A stretch of 64,000 bases of DNA, taken from Mansonella perstans (taxonomy: Eukaryota; Nematoda; Chromadorea; Rhabditida; Onchocercidae). The stretch is taken from NCBI GenBank assembly GCA_037074765.1, contig JBAMDO010000007.1, forward strand, positions 124,001 through 188,000, written 5' to 3'. A program made the translations under genes and the position numbers. The notes under the pieces were generated by a model. That model was given only the letters and a program-made list of their open reading frames with translations. It had not been told where the DNA came from and did no database searches. Of this stretch, positions 35,948-49,489 are shown piece by piece. How positions within the stretch are numbered: position 1 is the first letter of the stretch; the number at the start of each line of letters is the position of its first letter.

Positions 35948-38900
35948 GTTTTTGAAAAAAAAATGTAGCAACGCTTGAATGTATATTAATAGACTGAGAG
36001 GACTTGTTGCAGATATGGAATTTAAAAAGAAAGGTCGAGTAACTTTTAAAACAGACATAAGGATAAAAGGATAGAAATCTTTGATACTGAAAAAAATGAT
36101 ACGATGATATGGGTGAAGGTCTTTCAAAAGCGAAAAAATGTGATGCAGATATGTGGATAATGAAATTCGCAAAAAATGAAATCTTGATTGAGCAACAAAT
36201 TTATTGACTTTGGTAAATAAAATTATTGCTTGTATAAAAAAAAGGTACATTAGGTTAGGGTTAAAGCTGGAATGCGGGAAAAATTTTCGACCTCGAAAAG
36301 ACAGGGGGTAGATAGGCAAAGTTACATGTATCTGCATATATCGAGGCCAAGGTTTCACTAACCTTCACACTGTCGTCCAACTTTCCTTTTTCCGGCCTTC
36401 AGTTCAATCATTGCACGATCAGCAACTAAACGATATCAATTCGATCTCCGTAACACATCGTCTGAGCTTTAAGTCTTTCAAATCAAATTGAATCGGCTCA
36501 ACCGAAATTTAAGACAGTTTTCATAGAAAATTATTGATTGATTGTCATTTACTTTAAGATATCAATTGGATGAATTGTAACTTACAAGTCATTATCGCTC
36601 TCCTACAACATGAAAATTTGTCTATTACTGAACAGAACTTTTTTTATTGTAAATATCCAGTTATATAATCGATTTCCACTCCTGTTATATTTTAATCGCT
36701 TTTTGTCGTATGCGAATTGAAAAGTTATTTATGATTATACATGTGAAAACACTGATTCGTTTACTTGTTAGCTATGTTACTTTTAGATATTCAGTCTATT
36801 ATCCCTTTACCTACCAAAATGATTTAACTGGTTACTAAAACTTGCAAAACGGCTGATTGGTTTACTTCATATTTTAGAGAAACTTATTAGAAGTTTGCAA
36901 TTTGCAATTTCTCCTGCACATGCTCGAAATGTTTTGGAAAATTAATCGAGACCACTTTAAAATTCAGATCAATCTGAAAATGAAAAGTAAAATAATTATT
37001 TTTTAGGTGACCAATAAATCGTTTCTCTCATACGTAATTGAAAGGGAAAATTTGTGCATTCTCTGGTCTTTTTTCAAAATCGAGTTTTTTCTTTCATTTT
37101 TCAATTGACTGTCTGAAACATCATCTCTGAAGTTGAATTTCTAGAACGTGAATTTTCGGAAAAATACGAAATCCTTTCTAAAAATTCTTTGAGACCTAAA
37201 GCATAAACTTTAACTAGTTTTTTCAACTCGTAAATTTCAATTTTAAATAGTTTTATTAAAAAGCCTACTACTCCATTTTTTTTCGTTATTTCGAAGGCTG
37301 CCATGAGTGAAAATGAAAGCGATGGAGCAGAAATGTACAGCTGGTCATCGGCATTTAACACATAATTATAATGTTATGGATATTTACAGGGAAAAACAGA
37401 TAGGTAAGACAGTAATAGAAGTCAATACAAGTAGATAAAGGAAATAAAAAACTACGCGTTTTGGACAAGCTCACCATTAGTTTTCAGTTGTCACTGAAAG
37501 TTCATTCAGTTTGCATCCCATCAACCAATTTTCCTTCTCTTTTCCTTGGCCTTCCTTCCTTGTCCGACAAATTTTTAACTACGCATCATTATTATGATGG
37601 ATAATTGTTCACATCTTCTCTTTAGCTATACCATCCAACTTCCATATTAACGACAAAAATATTAAGAAAGATGGGACTAAGATATTTTCCTTTCTCCTAG
37701 AATTAAAATACTTTTCACAATTCGAAATATTTTCAGAAAAAATATATAATCTTTAAGATTTTAAATCATGCAAAATTGTTTTTTACCTTCTCAGTATTCT
37801 CAATTGTCGAGAAATCTAATTTTTCAGAGAGATAAAAATCAAGAAGAGCCGCAAAATTTTTATTATACTGTTTTGTTCCTTCATCGGTTAGGACCATCTT
37901 CAAATTGCGCAAGTCTTGTGGTAGGCGATATAGAGAAAGAAATAAGGAAAGAGAAATGGCGAGATCGATAGTGATGATAAAAACGCTTTCCTGAACACAC
38001 TGTCAAAGTCATTTTCTTGCAAAAAGTTTTACTCATTAATGTAATCAACCTGTTTGTAAGTAATTGGACATTTAAAGAACTGCTAAATTTTGCCGTCTGC
38101 ATAAATTTCGTACAAGGAATAATGAAAATTTTTGATCGCTGATATTTCTTTCGAAAATTTGCAGGATAAAGTTGAATATTATTTAAATTTATGAAATGAA
38201 AAGACTTAAGTTCTTGTCATGATAGCAAGTATTGCAAAATTATCAAAACAAGTAAAAAAAGCAGCATTTATGACTACACTTTTCGATTGAAATATTCAAG
38301 TAAATAACGCTTGTCCGCTTGTTTTTTCCTCTTGATTTTTTCTCGCAATAAAGTTGACTGTTATCATGATAGTACAACGATGATCCATTTCTAGAATTGC
38401 GCAATCGATATGACTGCCAATCATCCATTACCCTACTTAAGTGTTTTCATATTTTCAAATATTTCGAATTTATTCACACTAAAGCGATTTTTTCTTCTTT
38501 TTACTAAAAATTCTTCGTTTTAGAATAGCTTACATTATCCTAAAATGAGGAATTTTAAACAACGTGATAACTCGAAAATAAATTCGAGATGATAATTTAA
38601 CGATGTATTTAGTTTTATATATGCAAAGCCCTTATACAGAGCATATTTCTGCAAATTACTGATTTACTATGAAATTTTGAAATCTGTTTTTAAAAAGCAA
38701 AAAAAAAAAAAAAAAAAAGCTAATAGGCAATCCTTCCAGGAATTCGAAGATGAAATGAAATGATTCTTTAAAAATATAATCGGGTAAAGAAAATTTGATT
38801 TTACTGTTATATGCAATGATTCTGACGGTAACGCCAACGCTCGATAAATTCAATTTACAAGTCGATCAGAGGAAATTTTTTCCACCTTTCACAAAGTCAG

Positions 38901-41900
38901 GACCTATGAAGTGATTAAACGACGATCAAGTTTGCAGTTTACTAACTTGAGCATGTTCTGCTCTTACTTCACTCTGCTTCATATTGTTGCAATTTTGGTT
39001 GCAGTATTAGGAATGCCTTTGCTTACATTGTTTATGCGAGAGATCTTACTATTGATTGCTCGCATTTGCTGATATTATTTATTTGCTTGCATGCAGTAAG
39101 ACATAATTTGTTTGTTAGTGTTAGTCATGGGAGACAATTTCAATCCTCCACTAAATCAGTATTACTCTTGTTGGCCTTCAAAAAATACCAACAGGTATTC
39201 GAAAGGCTATCGCTATAGATGAAAAAATCTTCGTAGTACAACTATCAAGAATAAAGTTCGCTAATTTAATCATTTTAAATAACTGCTCAAGACTAGTAAC
39301 TTTTTAAATTTATTTCATTTGGGATTGGGAGTCTATATTATTTGATGCTCGAAGTAACATTTAGTAAATTTGAAAGATGTCAAGAATTAGTATACGGTGG
39401 GTAAAAGGTGAAAATTAACAAAGGCATTCTGAATTGAGCAACTGAAGTAGAACTATTGAGCATAAACTATGAAGTAATTAGTAGGATAGTAAAAAAATTG
39501 CTAAGGAACTTCTTGTAAAAAAGATTTAATTTTTGGGTTTACTGAGAAGCCTTGGAAACTAATATTTTTCAACAAGCCAAAATGTATTTTCCCGATATTC
39601 AGTTTATCTTTCATCTCTCCTGCTGATATAAAATTATAGGCTGAGCGTTTATAATACTTGGAACACATATATGGTATCGGAAGCAGTGCTCTTTGATTAT
39701 ATTTCAGAATTTGATCAGCTATGAAGATTTTCAAACAGAAGTTGAACTCATTTAAAAAATTAAGAATTTTCAGTGATAGACAGAAGAAAATGATAATATT
39801 AGCAATTGCTGCTGCAGTGTATGTAACCTGTGATTACTAAAGCTTAGTTTCACTCCATATCCTGCTTCATATGCATATGCCTTAACTTTTCTTCCACTCT
39901 GGAAGCCTAAAAATGATGCTGTGCAGCAGTTAGCAGTTTAAAGAAAATAAATAATTGCTAGGTAACTGTTTTCTTGCATAGTTATCATTCTCTTTTTTAA
40001 ATTACCAAAAGAAAAGTTATTATAATTTATCAGACCACTTATATAAGAATTATTCCAATTATTTCAATAAAACCTGGATGGCTTTTTACTGATACTATTC
40101 AAGGAGCAGATTTCATTTTTCATAATTACCATGATGATACTTTTTTATAAATATTAAAAATGCATCAACTTGCTTAGTTTTTGGACGCTTTTTCACTTCC
40201 AGGGGAGCTATTAAATTTTTGTTATTAGAGTTGAAGTCAGAGAAGTGATGACAGCTGTTACTGAATGAACATGACTTTTTTGCACTGTCGAAGAATACAA
40301 CGAGTATGCTTTTTAAATTGTAGCAAGTAAGCATTTGCATTTTTTACGGTTAATTAGTAAAAATTTTTGCATTTTATTCTTGAGTGAAAATTTGAGAGCA
40401 TGTCACATTGTCACAATCAGAAGGGTCAGTGACTCTCCAATCAATTTCAATAAGATGAATAATAACATTTTAATTAATAAAAAAATTTATATGTTTAACT
40501 TTGTTCTTGTCATGAGTCAAAAACTTTTTCAGAAATAAAACTGTGGAAGAAAAAATAAATTGAAATTTATTGCTGTGTTTCTTGTCAATTTCTGTTAGCC
40601 TTGTTTTTATGTAAAATTTTGACTGAAATTTGACTTTCCTTTTATCATAGTTAAATCGGCTTTACCAACTACTTTATAAGCATTCTTTTTAAGTAAGCAG
40701 GTTATGAAAAAAAGATAAGTGAACAAAATCATTGGATTCTACTGCGCAATCTGAAATCGAAAAAGTCTTTAATCGCTACGACGAGTGTTCCCTATTTTAA
40801 AAAGCGTGAATTTATCTCGTCTGTTAAGCTAATTTTTGTATCTTTAAATAATATGATTTGCAATGAACAACAACCAGAGTTCATTTTTTTCACATTCAAC
40901 AGTCGCTTCTAATTGTTTAATTGAATGCAACGTGAAGCTCATTCGAAATGTGCAAGCAGTAAAGACGTAATTTTAATCTTTCCCATCAACTCTATTGATC
41001 ATTAATATTCATAAGTAAGTCAGCGTTCCAATTATTATGGTAAGGAAAAGCAGAAGTCTTTATTTCCACGTACTATTAATGACGACCGAGAGAAAATGCA
41101 TATGCTTATTCGCCTTAAAAAATAACTTAATATTTTTAACTTGGTTAAATTTTATATGCACCAAAAATAATATGCCTATAGTGTGATAACTTTGGCTTAG
41201 AATAAACTAGGATGAAATTAAATAGTGACTAAAAAAAGATTATACAACATTTATTACCTGTTCAGGATGAAATACTGAATAGGCAAAAGTAGTGGGATCA
41301 ATCAAAAAGGCGGAATTATCTAATGTTTCTTTTTCACTTCGTCTATGTAGGAATATTTCAAAAATTCTTCGCTTTTTTCTGGAGCATAGAAATACCTTGA
41401 GGAATTTCACAAACATAAAAAGTGAGAGAGCAAAATTGATTCGAACACGAAGAGGAACCTATAGACTGTTAGAGAATTAAGGAGTCTTCCTTCTAAAGAC
41501 GTCCGTTTCTTCGAGGAGTGTCGGATTACTTAAATCAAAATTGCCAGACAGAATAATGAAATTTTGTAAGTAAAATGAAGGTGATAAGGAAGATGTAAGC
41601 TAACAATGGATGTAATGTCACAGAGAGATTTTGGTACTCATGCACGGATAAGAAAATCACTTGATAATCATAAAAACCATGCTAAGGTCCAAATTAATCT
41701 TTAGGATGACCAAAGGAAGTTTACAAAAGTTCCGTCTCTAACCCTGGATATATATATGGAAAAAATCCTAGCCAGTTTTTTACAATCATACACGTATCAA
41801 ATGGTCCTTTACGTTTATCTATTATCACTACGATTTACCCTTCCTTCAGCATTCCCCAACTGGGCGAAGGATGACCTTCATTACGAAACATATCAACAAT

Positions 41901-42176
41901 GCGGCAGTTAACTGTTACCGAAGTTCCAATGAGGGTTTTCTTAGATAAAATTGATCATATTGTTTGTTTATTGTATAACCCGTCTTTATTACCGCATATT
42001 AATCCACTGCTTGTTTATATTTTTTTCTTCTCACTGTTGTGAATTGTATGAATACAATATTAACATCCAAATAAACCTCTATTGCCGACAAACGACACGG
42101 ATTATAAGCTTCTCGACAAGTATTGCTCTTGTATGAAATTTATAATTGGAACATTTATCAAAGAAAATTTGTCCTG

Positions 42177-42182
42177 TTTATT
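42177..42182 (-). terminator. Poly(A) signal of the IgGFc-binding-like gene
   Basis: TTTATT on the plus strand is AATAAA on the minus strand, 33 bases beyond the stop codon at 42215. Confidence 0.5.
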
Positions 42183-42214
42183 TCCAAATTAATACATGCT
42201 GTAGCATTTACCAT

Positions 42215-45200
42215 TCAAGAAGTCATGATATCAAATACACTGACGAGCAAAATAGCGGAAGATAATTTAGTGACCATAGAAATGCGCGGCGAAGAAGCCT
42301 TCATTCGAGACTTTTCGGTTAATGAAGCTTTGGATCCACTGTGAATACAACGGCTACGCGTTGTATGCTTTATTGTGCAGTTACGATTTAAAATAAACTT
42401 GCTCACTGGCGAAGTTGTTGCTGCTTGTTGTATTGTCATAGTCGACCCACTCAAGAATTCCGAAGAAAGATCTGTAACAAATAAAAATGATTAATTAGTT
42501 TTAAGTACCAAACGAGGAAATAATGAGGAATGCAAGTGACTTACTTGCAATAGAATCTGTTTTGACATCTCTTCGACCTGCAAATTTTACGAAAAAAGCA
42601 TAAAATTAAAAAAGGAATATGAGAAGGAAAAAACCGATTTAAAAAAATTATTGTAAAGTAAAAATCAAAATTTCTTCTTTGGTGTAAAATCCAATCATTT
42701 AATTTCATTGCTATCCAGACACTTGATTAAACCAAGAGATGAAGATTTACTGTTAAATGCTGGAACAAATCCATAAGCACTGTTATTCATTCGACCAGTG
42801 ATGAAAATGATATACAGACCACTTGCGTAGAAGAAGTGGAAACCAGACGATATAGTGCCGGATGCATAATACAGTGTGCTATTTAGGAATGGTAGTGCAG
42901 CAAATGATAATCTAATTTCGCCATCAAAAAAGGAAGTTGACATTGCTTGATAGTCTGCTATTATCTGAAACAATATTTTATTTTGCCACTATTATCCAAT
43001 GGATTGAGGGATTGAGAGGGAAAGGGAAAAGGAAGATCATGTTGTCATATCATTTATGCTTCTACTTAACATTACGCAAAAGATAATCTATGCACTGCAA
43101 ATAGTAGAATCAAAATGCAGAGAAAAACCATTTCCTAATTTTAATTCATTGAAAAGACTTGCAGTAATTTGATTACTATCATTGGGTACGATAAACGGAA
43201 TCATGCCGGAAATAAATTGCGAAATAGCTGGTATTTCATGCAAATATCCGCCTTCTTCGTAGTTCAGTGCTCCAACATTGTATCCACCATAATGAATAAC
43301 ACTCAACATCGTTCTAAAAACACAATTGTTTTCAGATCAGTCGAACTATTATAATATTAGAAAGTGCGTATTCGCACTCATTTTTTTCAGCTTGACAAGA
43401 AAATTACATTGTCTGAACACAAAAAAAAAACTCATAAGTATGAGAAATTCATACTTAGTGCTTATTGCGGCCAAATTTCCATATTCATCGAATACTATAG
43501 GATTAGATGTTTCAGCAATGGAGGACATCAAGCGCCTTGTTTTGACAACTTTGTTCGAACCGTTAATCGAAATCCTCACTGATTCGCATTCAAAGGATAC
43601 TGGTGTAAGCATGTGGTACCTTCCGGTAAGCAGTGGTACTATATGATAATCATTTACGGGCAACTTGTCGCAGTCTACAATATAAATTCTAAATTTTTTC
43701 CTTTAGAAAAAGTTAATTTGGTATAAATGGCCAGAAATTTAGTTTAAACCGCAGGATTGCTGCAAATTATTTGATCTGATCTGAACACTGTTGCGTAAGT
43801 AGAATTAATCAATACATGCCCAAATAATAAATTCATTAATTTCTATTTCTTACAGACCCATTGTTGGCATTGAACTGGGCATAAAGCATCCAAAATCGGA
43901 TACATTTGATCCCTTTAGTGTTGGCAATCCACGTACAGCAGCAACGATGACGAATGTGCAATTACTATGAGCCCAGAAAGTAACACTTTCTCCTGATGAA
44001 CTAAATACCAACATCTTTCCCAACTGTAATATAATTCTGGTGATTTGAAAAAATCGTAAGCAAGTTGTTGAGCAAGAACTTTTCCAAATATACAAATTTA
44101 CCGCATAAAAGAATTGTTTACATGAATGTATTTGTGTAGAAATGAAGGAATAAAACAAACTTTTACGGTATATTTGAAAGAGGAAGAGGAAGCCTTGCGA
44201 ATCAAATTAATGGTAATATTGAGCTCAGCTTTCACTGGCAGAAAATATACAATTGTTGAACCGGACAATGATGATGATGGAAGTGCAAATGCATATTGAT
44301 TTCTGGCCATGTTTACTGGTAGCACTGCAATTGTTGCGGAGTCCTTAACAATAGAGTTTCAGTACAAAATTGATTTGGAAATGGTTAAAACTTTAGCCAT
44401 CTAAATTACAAAGTTGGATATTTCGGTTGAGCTGTTAAAATTTTAAATGGCACTTTTAACAGGATTTCAACTTGATTTCAAGACACATTACAGTTATTGC
44501 AATTATTTAACGAAGTAATGGAAAAAAAACCAAGGAAGCTGTCGAGAGCACCGCTGACATCTACATTATGTGCTATAAGACTGACTGGAATGGTGGAATG
44601 GACAGCAATTCGAGCATTTACATACAAGTGCAAACCATCGCTGATGCTATCCAGAATCACCGATTCATTAAATTTAAGCTAAAAAATAAATTGAAATTGG
44701 AGAGTACCTTAGAAAACATGCGAAAGAGCACTAATAAAAGTGTCATTCTGATATTTTGCACATTCTGATGTCATTTTGTTTAGTAGATTTCATTGCTGAT
44801 ATTTTATTATCCATTAAAATCCTTTTAAATTCAACTGATTTGTTCATTTTCACATAGTTTCATTTTTAAGCTTATTTTAATCATGAATAATTCATCAAAA
44901 AATCTTTTTTGGCCATTACATTGCGATGTGTGCCTGCCAAATAAACATAAAGAAAAAAGCGAGTGATCAAGAGATGTTGTATCCAGAATGTTTTGGCAAG
45001 TTGGAAATATACTTCCTTTTATCTGAAGAACAGAGTTTCAGATGAACTAGGGATGCCACACTTTGAAAACGCTTACGCGGATCAAGCATTCAACTGCGTT
45101 TACTTGAATAACGAAGATTAAAAAAAATACCAGAACGCTGCTCAGCACTTTTACAGACAAAGTTGTAGTACGTTGTACTGCTGTGATTTTTGCACTAGTA

Positions 45201-45909
45201 GTATCAAATTCAGGATATTCAACGGTGACAGTAGCACTCTGCTTTGTATCTGGATTAATAATATTCAATGAAGCATTCATTCTCCTAGATCCACTGTTAT
45301 TTGGTGGGTATAAAAAAACAAATTCGCGTCCGTATGTATCCACGCCATTGGCATAAATCCCCATAAAATAAGAAGCTGCAATACAAAGCTAAATATTAAA
45401 TTTTAAATTAAGACATGAGAGGAAATTTGATTTGATTTTAGGATACCTAAAAATTAAACTTCGCTTTTGGTATTGTAAAAAATTTCTGAGGTGATTCGTT
45501 CAGTCTTATACGGTGAATTAAAGATATCAACTTCACGTGCAAAACCGAAATTTTTCATTCTCAAGTTAGGTGTTCAATCTCGACAATTTTTTCTGGCTGA
45601 CAGTAATTCGTGCGAAAACAGATCTTAATTGGTAACTTCTCTAACTTATCTTTTGTTTGTAAAAGATGGATTTTTTTGTAATTATTGAAAATAAACTGTT
45701 AAATCAGTTATTTTGAGCTTGACTTTTTTGATTTACCAATTACTGAAAACAATCAAGAAATATGAGTAGCAATGCTGATATTAATTTTATTTTACTTGCT
45801 AAGCCATAATTTATTTTGTGTACATATTTTGAAGTGAAGGATAATTCCTATTGAAGAAATCAAGATTTAAAGTACCTGCAAATATCGTTTGCCAGATGAA
45901 ATATGCCAT
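42215..45909 (-). CDS. Secreted protein with IgGFc-binding-type N-terminal domain
   Basis: Ten exons agree in phase and give about 584 residues: 45909-45876, 45375-45131, 44678-44487, 44343-44161, 44023-43858, 43674-43455, 43313-43096, 42957-42751, 42577-42545, 42471-42215. The N-terminus (MAYFIWQTIFAASYFMG) resembles a short signal peptide, split by the first intron. The mature part begins with YGREFVFLYPPNN, the typical opening of the IgGFc-binding protein N-terminal domain (often written GREFYVAFPQN). It continues with the expected mixed-beta blocks: ATIAVLPVNMARNQYAFALP, SFECESVRISINGS, SVIHYGGYNVGAL and GLYIIFITGRMNNSAYGFVP, the last matching the closing G-x-x-YGF segment. The last 95 residues are Ser/Thr-rich and end in a short hydrophobic stretch (KLSSAILLVSVFDIMTS) that could be a GPI-anchor signal. 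In animals this domain occurs in mucus and extracellular-matrix proteins; immunoglobulin binding is not expected in a nematode. Exon 2 could instead end at 45149. Confidence 0.8.
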
Positions 45910-47459
45910 GCTTGTTTTCGACAAGAATTTATAAGTGAGAATCACTCTCTAAATATATTGCATAGCGTTTATTTGATAACAACAGTTTTATCAATTCAAG
46001 TGTTGAAATAATTTCTTATCAGAAACAGAAATGGAATGAATTTGGACTGCTTCTATCAATGCAAAATATTGATATTTGTCGAATCATATGCAACAGATAA
46101 TAATAAGAGAAATTTTTATGCTTTCGAAGTACAAAAAATTTCAGTCGAAAATTGGGGTTTAACAATATGTAGAATTCTATTTTACAAAAGGAAATTTGTT
46201 TTTTTTTTTTTAATTTAATTAAAATGTTATTTAAAGCAATTTTATTATTTAATTCGGTCATTTTAGTAATTCAATTTTTTGTCTCCTTTAGGAATAAATG
46301 TATAGACTTGCAATGATGAAATTATCCACCATCTTAATATGAATGTCCGTGTCGAATTCCAATTCTCTCCGAGCGAAATGGGGCTAGTTTGAATAGGTCA
46401 TGAAAGCCATATTGCCAGAAATTTCATTTATCTTTCATAAGAAGGCATGAATTACTGTTTTAGGCGTGTCTGAACAGAAAAATAGGTTTGCACTGTATTC
46501 TTTGTTAATCTTTTGCAATAATAGACATCTTCTTAACAAATAATGTGAATACTTCATGCCCAACCTTCAACATTACTGAGAAAAAACTTGATAAAATCTC
46601 CAAAATAAGGCAGTGAGCCTTTTAAGTGTGAAGTGATCCAGTACTTCTGAATTTTCTTAATCATAAAAAGTCGATATTGATTGCAATAGGTGGTCACTTT
46701 ACTCGTTCTTTCTTTCAAATAATTTATGAAAAGTCAGAGGAAGTTGAAACATTTATTCATTTCTATATCAAAATATTCAAAATTCAAAATTACTAAATAC
46801 TCTTAATTTAAATGCTGAAAAAAACATGAATAATTGAGAAGAAATAAAATAGAAATAGCATACAGAAGAAAGCAAAAAAAAAAGAGCAGAAATAACGAAA
46901 GAAGATATCTGAGGAAATTAAAATGGACTTTATTGAAAAGTCGAATAAATTACGAAAAAAAAGTATGAAGTAAAAAGCAGATAAAAATCAAAAAACTTAT
47001 TAAGGAAACTGCATTTGTATCACAGAAATATGTTATGATTAAAGCTGATAAGACTGTTGTAAAACTTCCATTTCAAAAAATTATTGAGGTTTTTTCTTTT
47101 CAGCACCGGTCTACCTTTTGATGCTCCAAAGGTATTCAAGGACCTTAAAAAAATCATTCCGTAGGTTGAAGCTCCCGCGATGTTTCTTGTAATATCTGAC
47201 GGTTAGCCTTTCTTTTTTTTAGCAAAAAGATCAGCTGATACTGTGTCGCTTTGAAAAAATGACGATATTTTCATCATATGAAATAAGTTTATTAAACTGA
47301 ATGCAGGAAGTAGCCCGCATCATACTACAATTAATTTGTACTGTTAATTAAGATGAATGTATTTATTCTTGTAATATCTGACGGTCAGCCTTTCTTTCCG
47401 TCCAAATACAAAAATAGGAAGATTGATCTAAAAGGAACAAGTCAGTGAAAATTTACAAC
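45910..47459. other. Intergenic region
   Basis: AT-rich spacer between two minus-strand genes. It contains part of a 32-base direct repeat pair (47184-47215 and 47366-47397) and should include the promoter of the IgGFc-binding-like gene. No exon was found. Confidence 0.5.
47184..47397. repeat. Pair of 32-bp direct repeats
   Basis: TTCTTGTAATATCTGACGG followed by T(or C)AGCCTTTCTTT occurs at 47184-47215 and 47366-47397, with one mismatch and a start-to-start distance of 182 bases. The intervening sequence shows no coding capacity. Confidence 0.85.
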
Positions 47460-49489
47460 TTAACTTTTGTGTCTGTCAGTCTTAACTATTTCTTTATCAA
47501 AGGCATGTTTATGATCTGTACGATCTTTTTTGAGCGTTTTTATTATTATAATAACGGTAAAAAAGCCGGAAAGCAACAGTGATATGGAAATCCATAATAA
47601 CCAAAAATTTGATGATCTTTCACAACCTTGTGGACATGGGAGCAAAGCTGATTGCTTTGTAATTTTGATAGCTTTCTGAAAAAGTAATTGATTTGGAAAA
47701 TAGACGAAAACGCAATCCATCGGAGAACAATTTATAATGGTATGATCAGTCTTGCATGTGCTCGACTTGGACAAAAGTTAGCTTAAAACTAAACTCAAAT
47801 ATGAACAAAAGTTTGTGATAAACTAGAATGTTTTAGGCAATCGCATCAATCGTTACAGTCGTTACCATTATTGTCAATTCAAACAAAATATCATCATATC
47901 GCTACCAAATATTTTTCCTGCATCTTTTGGCCGCTATGTTGTATATTTGACATTGCTATACTTCCCCTTTACCAAACTGTTATTCTCAACTCTCAAAGTG
48001 CTTTAAAACAAGAAATGGCGAATTCATCATTTCTTTTTACTACCAAGCAAATCTTTGCAGGTTCATTGGATTTACTAATTTATCTCATTTACTTATTCTC
48101 TGGTCAAGTCAACTGGGAGGTCTGCTCTATGCCTAAAAATTTCAACGTAATAGATTATTGAGTAGGTTTCAAGTTTAGCTCATAAGTATTATGATCAGGC
48201 TTTCTATCATCAGGCTTGCAATCCTAAGCAAATCAAAATCGCACTTACAGAAGAGGCTGAAATTAAGGCCATTACAGTTTTATTGATGATTTCTGCTGTC
48301 AGGGTGCCAGTGTTATTGCCAGAATGATCGTATTGCATATATTGCACCATTCTGTTGATACTTCTCTAAAAATAAAAAAAAATGATGTAAGGAATGGTTA
48401 TTAACAATAATTTTAGAAAAAGAAAAGCAAAAAACATGGAAGGTAAGGAAATTGAATGATGCCACCATTTCGAATTGAAAAATTAATTTGAAATTTTAAT
48501 AGTTTTTGTACAACTAGCTGAATTTTAAAGCTAACTTTTGCTATCTCTTCAGAAGCTGGTAATTCTCCATAGCGTTTCTTTGTCGCTATTAAAATGTTTA
48601 CCGGAAATTGAAATCATTAAAGCTGGAAAGTTAAATAAAAAACGAAAAAGTGAACGGGAAACAATTCAGACCAGTTTGAGTTGCATGCCTTCTGCATTTT
48701 ATTTCTTCAAACTAATATTTTATGTTTCTGGAAATATTTTATAAATTCGCATTATTGTTCTTTCATTTCAAACATTCGAAATGAGAAGCATTTCAAAAAA
48801 ATTATGGGATCTATTAGCTGAAACTCGATTTGCTGATTCAAATTTTCAAATTTTATCAAAATTGAATTTTCTTGCAACACCAAATATGGTATTATCATTC
48901 CGTGGGATTTCCAAATTATTATAGTTCTGTGAGATTTCCAAATTGATCAATAGGCGGTGCTATTTGTTTAATTCATTTCGTTCATCAAGTCAAACGAGCA
49001 AATAAACCTGTGTGGTAACATATCGCAAAAATATACCCATAAGTGTTTGACCAAAAAATTCAGCAGTTTTGTTCCAACACGATAGATTCTATAAAAAATC
49101 ATTTAAAAGCCCATTGAAAATATTTGGTGATGCTTACCTTTATCACGAATACATCCTAGGTGATGGAGAAAGAATGTCGAGTAAGAAGCATTAATCTCCC
49201 CCACTACATCTGTTAATGCTTTCACAAGAAGGTGCCTTATAGCCCTAAATATAGTTTTGATAAAATATGGTTTAGAAGAAATGAAAGTGAAGGCCACAGC
49301 AAAACAAACTGTGTAAATAAAGTATGACAAAATTCCAACCTCATCGTATTTATGCGTGCAGTGTGAGGTGCATCCATCATGGAATCGATCGCGCATTTTC
49401 CCTTCATTACTTGATAGTGCTGGCAATAGTAATAGCAAGATGCAAACTACCAATGCAATACTAGATCTGGGCCATTGCAGATTGAACAT
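47460..49489 (-). CDS. Orphan Cys-containing membrane protein
   Basis: Four exons fit in phase: 49489-49138, 48585-48536, 48365-48249 and 47765-47460, for about 274 residues. It opens with a classic signal peptide (SSIALVVCILLLLLPALSS, residues 9-27) and a short Cys/His segment (DGCTSHCTHKYDE). A second hydrophobic stretch follows in exon 1 (about 49-80); this part could be an unspliced intron, although the frame stays open through it. After a polar region with Asn-linked glycosylation candidates (NNT, NKT) comes a Cys cluster (STCKTDHTIINCSPMDC, then PCPQGC). A strong transmembrane helix (LLWISISLLLSGFFTVIIII) and a basic cytoplasmic tail of about 25 residues end the protein. The overall plan is that of a type I surface protein. 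I do not recognise the family; it may be nematode-restricted. Confidence 0.65.

Noticed and set aside
35912..36358. 148-codon minus-strand open frame
   Set aside because: Hydrophobic and Ser/Phe-rich, ends within a local repeat and lies in the nhr-25 upstream region. No homologous motif was recognised; its length is possible by chance.
38951..39070. Short hydrophobic plus-strand frame (MFCSYFTLLHIVAILVAVLG and onward)
   Set aside because: It could be a small membrane peptide, but nothing beyond the open frame of about 39 codons supports it.
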